64,000 nt of DNA from Saccoglossus kowalevskii (Eukaryota; Hemichordata; Enteropneusta; Harrimaniidae), in contig NW_003114957.1 in assembly GCF_000003605.2 (NCBI RefSeq), positions 196,761-260,760 of the forward strand, given 5' to 3'. The translations under genes were made by a program, and so were the position numbers. The notes under the pieces are model-generated. The model searched no databases. It was given only the letters and a program-made list of their open reading frames with translations, and was not told the DNA's origin. Below, one piece after another: positions 24,853-37,200 of the stretch (the stretch's first letter is position 1; each line of letters opens with the position of its first letter).

Positions 24853-25839
24853 TCAGCAGTGTTTTTAGTGTTCCCCTAATGGAACTAATCTAATAGAGGA
24901 CCATCCATAGTAAACATATATCAATATCAAAGCAATTTTAACAAGAAGTCAACAACATTTTTGACAAAAAAAGAGAAACATGTTTGCTAAAAATTCACAA
25001 TTAAAGATATTATCCCGAATAGAACTTTTAGAGGTTCACCAAATGAACATACATACCAAGTAACAATGCAATTGAGTTGGTAGTTTTCAGGAAGAAGGTG
25101 GAAAGGTAATTGCTGACAAACGGTTGACGACAGGCAACATTACCTATGTGACCAGCCGCAACTATATATGAACTACCACCATAGTTTGTTATCCCAGAAC
25201 GGATCAAACAGAAAGGCTTTGAGCGGGCAAAAGAGGGCGTTGTTGGATGGCATTAAAAGAACTTTTTTAGTCTTTTATTGAATTGGGTCCAACAATCCAA
25301 ATTTGAAGAGGAAGATGCCAACATGATAATAAAATTTATTTCCATTTTTTGTATTTTTATTATCGGCATGTTTTTAATGACATTCGCAGACCGATAGACT
25401 CAACGTAGCGCTCGGGAAATGGAAACGGCGGAGTTCATGTCAAATTTGTGAAATTATATGTTGCGTGTTTCCGTGGTTAACGGAGTGACACGCATAGACA
25501 TAGACATATTGACTTATTTACATCGTATACGCACGCAATGCGATAGCCTGCAGACTCGGTCACGCATGTCTCTAGCTTCCAGCTCTGTCCTTATTTACGT
25601 CCTTTCTAAGGAATAGACCTTAAGTAATTTCTTATTTGAGTCTTAGCTCGTCTCATTTATAGTGGACTATGTAAGAAAAATGACCCAATGCGGCTTTCAA
25701 ATAAAAACAACAATAACAAAAAACAAACAAATATTACACATACACATTGTAGAATATTTGATAAGTGAATACAATAAAAAAAGTTGTTGTTGCACCCATA
25801 TGTTAAGGCAGCGTGACAAGCAAATGAATACGTTGCGCG

Positions 25840-25925
25840 AGCTGGCCCGTGTGTATGTTATAACCGCGTCGCCAAATTGGTTCAGGAAAACCAGTCTTTC
25901 ATGGAGTAAAAGTCTTTCTACCAAA
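25840..25925 (+). other. Conserved coding-like block (copy in B)
   Basis: Encodes LRELARVYVITASPNWFRK in an open frame of 99 codons (25662-25961) that has no other support. It matches the blocks at 16262 and 60700. Confidence 0.3.
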
Positions 25926-25942
25926 TGGTGTATTGTGTGCCT

Positions 25943-26098
25943 TTGTGTCAGCAAAATTTGACCCGCAAAATGCATGAAATATCGATTAATAGGGTCCAGA
26001 TTTCTAAACTTCTAAAGGGGGAGCATGTCCCCGGACCCCCGGTAAGGTCTGTGTTCAGATTTCGCCCCTCTATGTCAAATTTTGTGCCGCCGCCCCTG
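25943..26098. mobile_element. Truncated TIR element piece
   Basis: About 155 bp present in B but not in A. It contains a GGGGGAGCATG...CCCCGGACCCCC stretch and ends in CCGCCGCCCCTGG, the inverted form of CAGGGGCGG-type transposon ends such as the one at 38946. Confidence 0.5.
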
Positions 26099-27868
26099 GA
26101 GTTGGATCATATTCCTGTCTTGCCAAGCGTTAGACAAGATCACTCTATAAATATGGAAAGAGTTACATGCAAAGTTACCAGTAGAAGATATAATTGTTAT
26201 ACTAATGTCAATAAATACAGGGAAGGAACACATTGTTACGCTTCGCATAGCAACAACGACATTCTTTTCTTGTTAGTATTTATTTATATTATTATTCGAA
26301 CAAAGTCGATTCTAAAACGTTCATTTAAATTACTGGTAGAACAAGTTTATGTAGCCATGTTTAGGGATATTTAGAACAATATTGTTGCCCGATCTGCGCA
26401 TGTGCACATTTCAATATTCTACTCCTGTTAATTTACTACATCGCATGCAGTTCATTCAAACGCAATACACTTGAAGCATTCCTTACAGTAACTAACACTT
26501 GACTACGATAACTTCGATCTAGAACGACACGTAATTTTGATAATAAATTTGAAATTACTTGCTTGTTTATAAATGCGCAACTGGCTTCTGTCGGATTTCT
26601 AAAAATAACTATCATTATATCAACACTCATTGTTCTCCAAATGTGCATGCGCAGTTCTGATGACAATTCCGCTTTTTCAGTCCAGCGCAAAGCGGCGAAG
26701 TATAAAGTAGTAAAAACAAGCGATGGCAGTGATGCTAGTAACGAATAATTACGCTGAACTAATATTTGTCGTACGACCTTAATCAGTATGTTCTAAAACA
26801 TGCATATGGTTGAAATGCACGCCTTCTTTAAAACACGAGGTCAACAATTCTGGGACAGAAAATGATGACCGAAACTTCATACATCCAAACACCTTCTTTG
26901 ATGAGGATACACTAAATTTTTTCGAATGTCCATTTCATCGAATGACCATTTTGTTATATATCGTTATTAAATTCTGGGGTGATATAAATTAATGAAAATC
27001 ATTGTTTTGTTGAAATGTTGTTGTGCTCTTGGATGTACATGAAACATCAATGCTACTTCCCTTTTTTCGATAAATAATAATTTGACTTCAGTATATTATT
27101 TATTTTTAGTAATTTTCATGTAAATTTACATTTAAATTCTCAACATCATTGTTTAGGCCTACAACTTTACTTTCGGGGTGTATTGAGTTTGACTTTTTTT
27201 TTACTGTCTCGGAGATTTGATTGTCCCATAACGTCCATGATTTGTGTAGTAATCCAGTGACTGTGTGCCAAGTGATTGATAAATTAATACAATGAAGTAC
27301 TTCAACTAAATTAGCAAAATATATTCATTTTTGAACGTAATTGACCGCCGTAATTCAACATAGCATAAATGTTTTCCGACACGCGAAATCAGAAATTAAA
27401 GATACGGTCATGAAATGAGAAAAATAATGAGAAGGTATTTGTAATTAAATTCCAAAACAATCTATGAAGCGAGTTGGGAAAAATATCAGTTTTGACAAAA
27501 AATTACAAAATTACAAAAAAAGTTCAAAATTGGAAATATTGGCACAAAACTAAAAAGCACTCATATTATTGGTTTTCAAGAAAATGAAATTGTTGTTAGT
27601 GTAATTGTTGGTGGACGGATGACGTATATGAACAGCTCTGCCCTGTCATCATGAACAGTTAATCAAAAAACAGTTTTTATAATGATCATCTATCTTATGC
27701 AAATAATTATGTTTCATTGAATTTTTCATGAGTCGAATTTGCCAGCCCATGATTTAAACAAATTTCTAAGTTAGAGTTTGCAAAAATACAAGTTACTTAG
27801 TGCATTGTGGTATGGTGACTGCGATACACCGTGCAATTACCAAAATATGCAGCCCATGGTTGAAAACA

Positions 27869-28538
27869 AGCGTGATTTTAGTGATATACGCTGCGTTACA
27901 CATCGAATCTAGAACCGTATAAAACTAGGCAGCGGAGGATTTGTGTATGAATCAAAGCTGACATTGCGATCTGTGGCTAATGAAGATCGTGCACCAACAA
28001 CGCACTGACATGGCTGAGCATAGTTTAAGTTGACATGTGAGGAAATGCCAGTTCTTTGAACCAACAGAGCAACAGTACCAATTCCCCGGGCGTTGTGAAC
28101 CCTGGACACTTAAACATGGTTTATATGGACATGATCTAATTCATCGAGACAATACATTGATTTATATATGTTCCTACAATTGTACATCTCGCATCATGAT
28201 GTAACGCTGGGATATATGACACATGACAATGGTATAGAGTTCAATCAAGATACACGTATCCGATTTTTATTATTTCCTAATTCTGTGTGTATGACAAAGA
28301 TCCACTACAGAAAGTATAGGAAACACTGTTAAAATTAAATAATACCAGTTGGCATGTAAATGATGACATTACAAGTGGGATACAAAATACATTACTATGA
28401 ATAACTGAAACATTGTTAAAGGTCAAATACATGCAAGCAACCCAAACTGCACATTACTATTGTCAAAATATACAAAATCAATATCATATCAGAGAGATAA
28501 AACACGGAAATTATGCATAAACAAGGTGTTCATATACA
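27869..28538. other. 0.67-kb stretch unique to block B
   Basis: Inserted in B (or lost from A) between GGTTGAAAACAA and TGAAGAAACA. The minus strand has a GC-richer open frame of 66 codons (28109-27909; residues include ARGIGTVALLVQRTGISSHV) that I do not recognise. Ends show no clear inverted repeats. Confidence 0.4.
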
Positions 28539-29475
28539 CTACAGTATGAAGAAACAGTTGCAAAGAATGTTTGTATTACATAATAATTCAGTGAAAATTA
28601 AACAGGCCCATGTACTATAAATGTATAATATCAGGACACAACAAAGACGATTTCTATCCTCACAATTGACGATTTCTAGCCTCAAAATATCAGATCTTAA
28701 CACCTGTTTAGTAATAAAGCAGTAGAGTAAGAATCTCAGTGAATTGAAAACTTAAGTGCAGATAAGTATATTTTTTACAGATAAACAGTGCATAGAATGA
28801 AATAAGTAGAATAAGTCTTCACAATTTGCAAAATGTCACGAAAATATCACAGAATCGCTATGACAGGAAGCAATCGACTATTTTTTAAGCAATAAAGCAC
28901 AAAATACTGAACAACGAAGTTTGTGATCATAAATGCAGTCGTCTGCACAACACGCGAAATACAAAAATACAAAACAAAACAATACAAAAGTTAAAACACC
29001 AGTCAAATGTACCTAACATACGAAAGAATAAAATCTTATCAGATACAAATTCAACATGACTGGCTGGATGGCAAAGATAACAATCTGATTACAAATATTA
29101 CAATTAGGTAAACAAATATGGCGAAAACGAATGAAGTGCGCATGCGCGTAGACTAATGATTTAAAACACAGATTAACGCCCTCACAATGAGTTTCCTGAC
29201 CCCAGTGCACAAATATTTATTTATTGGTGAAGAAGCTTTAAATGGGGGAGGACGGGGGAGGGGTGGAATCCAATACCCACAGTTGTGGTGCACATAAGTT
29301 TGCTGATCGTAGTTGACCCGACTGTGTGACGTCATGGCATTGCTGACATTTTATTCACTGACATTAAATTTTCTTTCTACTTAATTGTTTGTAAACAATT
29401 AACAATAACTCAAATGTATATGCATGTACGTAAGTGTATGCGTGTATGTATGTGTACGTTCGTAAAATAGTCAGT

Positions 29476-31209
29476 ACCTGCAACTGTACGACCATGTTAC
29501 TACATGTCTCGAAAGCTCTTCTATTATTTTCGTTTTCGCAAGTGCAAGCATAAACCTTCTCTTGCAAGACGCTTTCTTGAAGACTCACAAAATAAAGAAT
29601 TATGTGTTCACACAATTGTCTGCGTGTCAGAAAAAGAAAACAATTTTGGGAAATTGTTTGTGTGTTGTGTATTTGACTGAAGATGTGGCGTAAATTATTC
29701 CTAATGTAATCAAATTATCAAATTAAGAATGCCTAACACAGCTTCATAACACAATTCAGAAGTTTGGTATCCTAATCGTAGCGCACAAAGTTATTAACAA
29801 ACATTTCTGTCATTAAAATTATATTAAATCGGTATTGGTTTCATATCATCGCCTGTTGTATGTTTTCTGCACGTGGTACCGTTTTTCAAAAGACCAACAC
29901 TGTTTTTCCGGTACCAGTTCTTTTCCTTAACACATAAATTTGTAACACACTTCTTTTTGTTTATCACACGCGACATGAATGCAGACACTTTTTCTGAACA
30001 CGCATAGAAACCCCATGAATGGTATATTATAACCGCAATTAATTATTCTGACGTTACAATAGGCTTTGTTTATAAAAACAAATTATATGGATTTACCAGT
30101 GAATGTTATTAAACAACATTAATTGTAGCATTGTAATTGCTGCCCAAATTAATATATTTCAATCCTCGGCCTCGATCTCTTAACTATTTAGAAAATATTT
30201 AATGGAACTTGTGCATATTATTTTAGCCTTGACACAACGGACACGTTATTGAACACACCACTAAATTCTCGGCCGGAACCACGATAAGTTCTTCATGATT
30301 TCGCAAGATTGTACATGTGTTGTTGTCAATGTTATAAATATGGCCTTTAGTTGTATGAGATACCTTGGTACACTGTTGCATGTCACGCAATATGCAAAGC
30401 ACTTTCACTATAGTTTTCGAATTAAAAACAATGCAGAAAATGTATATTTTCCATTTTTCAAAGTACAGAAAAAGAACTTCATCGCTTTCTAATTTCAATT
30501 ATTTTGTTAGAACCCATTTTTTAAATCCCGGATATTGCTACAGGGGCTCCCTGAAACAACTGAGATGCCGTATAGAAATTGTCACTGAGATGACACCTGG
30601 GAATTACCACTGGGATGCCACCTGGGAATTGCCACTGACATGCCGTCTAGAAATTGCCACTGAGGTGCACCTGGGAATTACCAATGGGATACTTTCTAGA
30701 AAATGCCACCGAGATGAATTAACACTGAGATGCCGTCTAGAAATTGGCACTTAAATGCCGCTCAGAAATTACCACTGAGATGCCCCTTAGACATTGCGAC
30801 TACAATGAAACCTGGACGCATACATACTTTCGGAAGCTTTTCATTATACGCTAAATAAACCTTTTCAACAAAACCACATATTTTATTCGAAAACGTTAAT
30901 TGATACGTCTGGAATTTGTAAATTGTAAAATACTGCACATTTGTCATGATTGCTGATTCCAATGTACCAAGCGAATATAATTAATATATAAATAATATAA
31001 ACTACACGCTCCTTATAAAATAAACTGATCAACTGTGTATGATTACTGTCATCTACAGGAAATAATTTATTCTGGTCCGTTTTTATTTTCGTGTCAGACG
31101 ATACCAGCAATTTGTTTGTTGCGTGACCGGATCAATAAATTTGGACTTCTTTGTATTACACGTTTATTCTTGTACACCGATATGTGTGATACAACACTAC
31201 ACCGATAAG
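29476..31209 (+). other. 5' flank of sulfatase copy 1
   Basis: Matches the 5' flank of copy 2 (42060-43660) along most of its length, for example TCACACGCGACATGAA at 29965 and 42443 and the ATTATTCTGACGT phrase at 30042 and 42520. So the duplication that made copies 1 and 2 took about 1.7 kb of upstream DNA. Confidence 0.75.
30556..30815 (+). repeat. 25-bp minisatellite upstream of copy 1 (about 10 units)
   Basis: Diverged tandem units of the consensus GCCACTGAGATG-CGCCTAGAAATT (about 25 bp). The same family is expanded upstream of copy 2. Confidence 0.85.
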
Positions 31210-31267
31210 TATATATATTAGACAAGTTCTATGCAATTGACAACGATCGCGAATCGAGGCAGTCACG
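31137..31267 (+). promoter_or_regulatory. Proximal promoter of copy 1 with TATA box
   Basis: TATATATA at 31210-31217, 51-58 bp before the ATG, inside a block conserved upstream of all three copies (CACCGATAAGTATATATATT then AGACAAGTTCTATG in copies 1 and 3, a variant in copy 2). Confidence 0.6.
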
Positions 31268-34200
31268 ATGAGTAGTCTCCATTGCATATTTGTTTTTCTG
31301 GCACTGGCAGTTGTCAGCAAGGTATGGAAAATGCTTAATTGCTTGTTTGTTTTAAGTTGACTACAGTATTTTTACTACATTAATTTTATTGGCTAATTGT
31401 TATGATTTATTGGTGGGCATTTATGATCGCAGGCTTGCTGATAAACATGGTTTCCTGCCAAGTCTGTGGCATGTTACTAAGGGTGCGTGTTCAAATTCCA
31501 TGTGGCTGGCACTGCAAATGTTTATTGGGTTGTACCAAAGTCTAATGAAAGAGAAAACATTGCATCCGATTAAGACGTTCAGTGTACCTTTTGTCAGTCA
31601 GTTGCCAATATTTGAATAAACTACAATCTTATTTTCGCCTCGCTTAAGACTTTTTGTTGAAATTTGTTAATAAAAAATGCAAATTAAGTATTCTTAAACT
31701 AACAAATATGATTAAAACAAATAGTGCCCCACCACAATCGGTGTCGATATTAACAGCTGCATTCACTCCCGTCGCCAATTGTGTTATCAACCTCGTGCAC
31801 CACGATTAATATATCAACATTTTGATATCTGTTTTTAGCAGACCTTTGAATTTTGTTATGAAGATATGTTAGACACTCTTAATTTTATAACCTGATATCA
31901 CTAAATGACAGTGCTTCTCGTTATAAACTTCGTGCGCCACGATTTATATATCAAACTTATGAATTTTGTTTTGTTTGTAGTGCATTCTTAATTTGATAAT
32001 CTGATTACATTAGAAATATTTTACGTCACATCAGATGATATATATTATAGAGGCTTAAAAAAGCAGTCACGATTTTAAAGTAGCTATAATTTCATATATG
32101 CATATCATTTTTCAAATTATTGTTACATTATGTTGGCATAGTTCCCTTCAGTTAATGACTAACATATCAGAAACAGAAGATACGGCAATTCATTGTTTTC
32201 GGCCTTCCACATATTAAAATTATAAGACTATTTATTTATTAACAAACTCTAACTAGCAATATGATAACGCTTTTCTTCGAATGTTTTTAAATGTATGTCC
32301 TCAGATACAGCTCCGTATGTTTTAGACTGATTATATCCGAATAGTACGTTTAAAAAAATGATGGATATTTCCATTTAACTATAGTTTTTTGAGGGTATGC
32401 TTCAATTTACCCTGAAATTTTTTCAAATAAACACTTTTTTTTAACTTTTCCGTGGCGTGTTTCTAGAGTAGTCGATTGTTGGTTATGTAATCATGCCATA
32501 TATATGTACTGCTATTTCCACTACCAGAAAGATATCTTTATAATATACCATAAATTAAATAAATTTGCGATTGTTGTTTGAATTCTTATTTAAATTTTAT
32601 GTAACCACGGATTAAAAACATTTTATATTATTGTTGATATAAACTCCTTGAATTGGTAATGAATATATTATTATAGTTGTAATAAAATGATGTTGCATTT
32701 ATTAACATAGAATTTAATTTATTTTGTATTACAGCCTAGCATTGCTGATGAAGGTAAGAATGTGTTTTTAATTTTTACGTAATTTGCGGAAGTTCCAGGG
32801 AACATTTAGTTACAGTATTTGTAATAAATGAACGAGCATTTTGGCTATAAGATGTTTTGAACATACCAGAAAATCCGCGAATCGATACTGTACGAAATCG
32901 CTCGTTTGTTAGATTTGTAGTTGTATGTAATTACCGCGTTGATTGGCTGTTTTTAGAATTGTCGTCTTTCGTGACAGGTCACCATCGTGTCGATAAGGTC
33001 TTATTGCTTAAGTATTGAATGTTCTTCGGTTGATGGTTAGCTGATTTTGTATGTATTATTTTTTGAATTTGTATCGTGTGGCACACAGTCACAATCTATA
33101 CTTACCAACATGGTCCACGATTCAACGTCCACAAGCATATGAGGTTACAGAGAGAATGTCATAAATTATGCACACAAACATTCGTTTGTTAAAACATTCA
33201 ATACCACATATTATGCACACAACATACTAGTTGTACTGCGTTGTAATGCTATACATTTAGATCTATTCATTTATTTTTATCAGATCAACCGCATGTTATT
33301 CTAATATTTGTGGATGACATGGGATGGAATGACGTACATTGGCACAACCCTGATATTGCAATGCCCAACTTGATGGATCTCGCCGACGATGGCGTCATAT
33401 TCGAACAGTCTTACACCCATCCCACATGTACACCGTAAGTGATAATATCGTTATTGTGAATGGAATGTAGTTAAAATTGTTCATTCAAGTGTAATACCAA
33501 TATGTGTAATTACATGATAGCATATAGGTTAAAGTTGAATTTTAGTGTCTTGCGTCAATCATAACTTTTGCGCTGGTACAGCATCACGACAAAAAGTGTC
33601 TCTATCCTGTGTATATGCAATATACATCTTAATTACTATACTATATATATATATATATGTAATTCTTTAGATCAAGAGCTGCTATGATGACGGGATTGTA
33701 TCCTTTCAAAACAGGAAATCAAGTAAGAATTTGTTTTTATATTTGAACACAATTTATCTTGCTTTCAATTCAGATTTACTTGCAAATTACGTTACTAAAT
33801 ACGTTTGACCAATATATTGATAAATGCCACTTCCCAATGTTGTCTTAATTCTCAATAATTAAATTTATTATATAGATTGTATTTATATTTATATTTATTT
33901 ACAGCATCAAATGGTGTTCAACCTTCATCCTAGTGGGGTTCCATTGAATTTCAAACTATTACCAGAAAAACTTAAAGAAGTTGGATACGCTACTCATATG
34001 GTTGGAAAGTAAGTAGACAAATTGAACGTGTTTATTACAATCTGATGATATTTGTGTTTTCAAAAAAAGACAGCAAACCATAACTCTAAAACAAACATTT
34101 GACATTAAGTAATTATCTTACTTTACTCATACAATTTTAGCACACCTTGTTTTGTGGATTTCAGAAACAAACCTAAATGCGATGTGATGCTTTAGGATAT

Positions 34201-37200
34201 CAGTAGCATGCAATGAAATACTGTAAATAACATATAATCATAATATAATATATATCAAGAATATTTCTAAATATTTCTATTATATATTTCTTATTTCTAA
34301 ATGTTTTCCAAATTTGTTTTTAGATGGCATTTAGGGTTCTGTAAAGATGAGTATCTACCAACAAATCGTGGTTTTGACTCACACTATGGTCTATGGACAT
34401 TGGGCGTCGGTGACTACGATAAATTGAACGGAGTACTATGTAAGTTAACTATTGACAAAACAGTATTTTGTCTAAGTACATTGTTTTGTTCACTTCAACT
34501 ATGTGTTACAAACATGCCAGAAAAGAGATTGTTATGTCGGATTTATAGTCTTTGTCACAAATGTTCTACAAATTTACTAATAAGTTTTGTTATTTTTCAA
34601 GTATTTCAGTTCAGTATTAAATAATACTAAAAGAAAGTTCTGCGCATATTCGGATGTTTAACTTTACGTCTGAGATATTGTTCATAATGCATCCTTACAA
34701 TAGAGTTCCATTGTACACCCTGTAGTCCCAAATTATATGTGACTACGAATGTTACAGTAATGGTATTATGCCACAGATATGATAACAAATTGTTGTGAGC
34801 GGGTCAATTGAGATGGATATTTGACTTGTCCAATTCACCCATCTTGATTTGTCTTTCCAGCTCCTTCGGCAGGATATGACTTCCGTGACAACTTGGAAGT
34901 GGTACCAAAAAGTGACGGTTATCTTGCAGTGAGTATATGTATTATTATCGTCATAATTTAATGTCTTTGTCATTTGGTATTTGAGATAGAGTCTCAGTAT
35001 ACACTCATTGATCAACATCTTATTTATACTGTTTATTAAAATTGTAGTAAAGATTGATGCCATGCATTCAAGATTCTGGTGAAAAACAAAGAAATAATAT
35101 ATTGTCAAATTATATCATATCATATCATATCTTTCTTTCTACAGTTAATGCTTGGTGATAGAGCAGAGGAAATAGTAAATAATCATTCCCCAGAAACTCC
35201 ACTGTTCCTTGTGTTTACGCTGGACATCCCTGCTAAGCATCTGGAGGTAAATATCTTATTCTGTTGGTTACAGTAAATTAACAACAATAGTACAATAAAG
35301 ATAAATTTAGTCTACTAGAAGGAACTCCTTTAAAGGAGATAATCAAAACATGCATATGATGTCAGTTTCTTATTATATGTGTACATGTTTTTATTTGTTA
35401 CGTGTATACATTTATATGTGTGTGACATTCTTCAGATTCCAGAAGAGTATGAAGAACTATATGCAGATATCGAAGATGATAGAACTAGGCAATTTTATGG
35501 TATGTGAAGCAATTCCATATGAATATAGTTGTATCTAAGGATATTAATACCTGGCTTGGGACACCACACGTCATTCAAGTAAAAATCAAAACAATTATCA
35601 CAGGGCATTCTTGGTCATTAGTACGATGATAAATGACACGACAAGGCATCATATGGCATTCCTTCCAATCCTTTCAGTTGTAATATATGATTGCCAAATT
35701 TGAAAATGAAAAGAAAAACATTTTAGTATTTTTACTATTACAGGAAAGTTGACTATGATGGACGATATAATTGGCGGTGTAGTGGATGCGTTGAAAGACC
35801 GTGACATGTATGACGATTCGCTATTCATATTCATAGGAGACGTAAGTGTCTAATGTGTGATATTTTTAGTTAATTTGTTTAATCATTGTAAACGTGTTGA
35901 TGTTTTACTCACTTTATGACTTTCTGTAGTTGAGTTCATATACGAATACACATTCACATGAGTAGTTAACCTCTCTCTCTTGAATAAAGTTTAAAGAAAG
36001 CATCGGCCTGTTTATATTTATTGATCTGAATTTTGAACCGTTGTTTATTTTTATTTATTTTTAAAAAATATTTTTTGTGGCAGGCGACAGTTCCGGACAT
36101 TTAGTGTAACTGTTGTCTCTCCTGACCTTTTTTCTGTATGTGCAAATTGCAAGTGCTAGTGCCATTTTGCCACATAAGTCATATTAATGTTTGGGACTAC
36201 ATAACAGGGCTGTGTGGCCATCTCTCTGTCAAATGGCAATTTAACCAAGGTTCCCCCAAAGTCGCATTCGTTAGTGAATGAATCGTCGGCCAGTGGAATT
36301 GGCCTTGCCATTGAGTCTGTGGCACACTCACCCTTGGTAGGAGTCGACCCTTTGATGTTCAGCCTAAGGTAGGATTTGAACTTGGGTCTACCGATCATGA
36401 GTCTGATGCGACAACCACTATGCTACCAGTTAGTGTTTATATTTATTTACACAGAATGGAGCGTTATCATCTCAAGCTGGGTCCAACTATCCATTCCGCG
36501 GTATTGCTGGAACGCTGTTTGAGGGCGCTACTCGCGTACCATCTATTGTCAGTGGGAAAGGAATAGAGAAGACTGGATATAAAAGCAATGAGTAAGTTGA
36601 GTGATTGACAATTTCACAACCGTGCTCACACCTAATTTTAATGTCTTAGTTGGTGTCATTGACAAAATGTAAACTATATAAACATATAATCTGATTCTGT
36701 TGAGAAGTCATTACTCTATCCGATTATTCATGTATAAGACTTTCCGCATTGTTGTTTTGAACCTTTAATTAAGTTAATTTCCACTTGGTTCATAGGTTAT
36801 ACAGCATAGTCGATATACACAGAACAATCCTTGATGTGGCTGGGGCAAAAGCTGGTGAGTTAATACAAGTATTTTGTCAACTTTTATGTTTCGCCATATA
36901 AGGTCAGATAATAGGCGTTTTGACATTTACAACGAATTACTATAATTTGTTAAATTGTATTTGATAGAGCCTGAACTTGACGGTTTAAGTATGTGGCCTA
37001 CATGGTCAGAAGATGAACCATCGCCAAGAAATGAAATTATCTATAATATCGATGATGATCCAGTGTCCCCTGGTGCTGCTATCAGGTAAGCAATGATATA
37101 TTTATATGTGTATGAGGGGTTAGTTGGGTAAAAAGCTGTTTTTATTTCTGGTTTGTGAACAAGAATTGAAAAATTAGTTTGTATTAATATTTAGAATAGT

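Larger units (their letters stand above)
24161..29475 (+). repeat. Duplication block B
   Basis: Direct-orientation partner of block A. It differs from A by three insertions of its own: a LINE 3' end (24230-24852), a piece of a TIR element (25943-26098) and a 0.67-kb stretch (27869-28538). It lacks the 3.7-kb insertion of A. It runs straight into the 5' flank of sulfatase copy 1. No intact gene is seen. Confidence 0.85.

Noticed and set aside
25662-25961. VYVITASPN block as a beta-1,3-glucuronyltransferase exon (which has a similar VYVITPTY start)
   Set aside because: Only the first five or so residues agree, and the following conserved residues of that family are missing.
34752-35108. Minus-strand 118-codon frame and several other frames inside the sulfatase genes
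   Set aside because: They are shadows of sulfatase exons or introns on the opposite strand.
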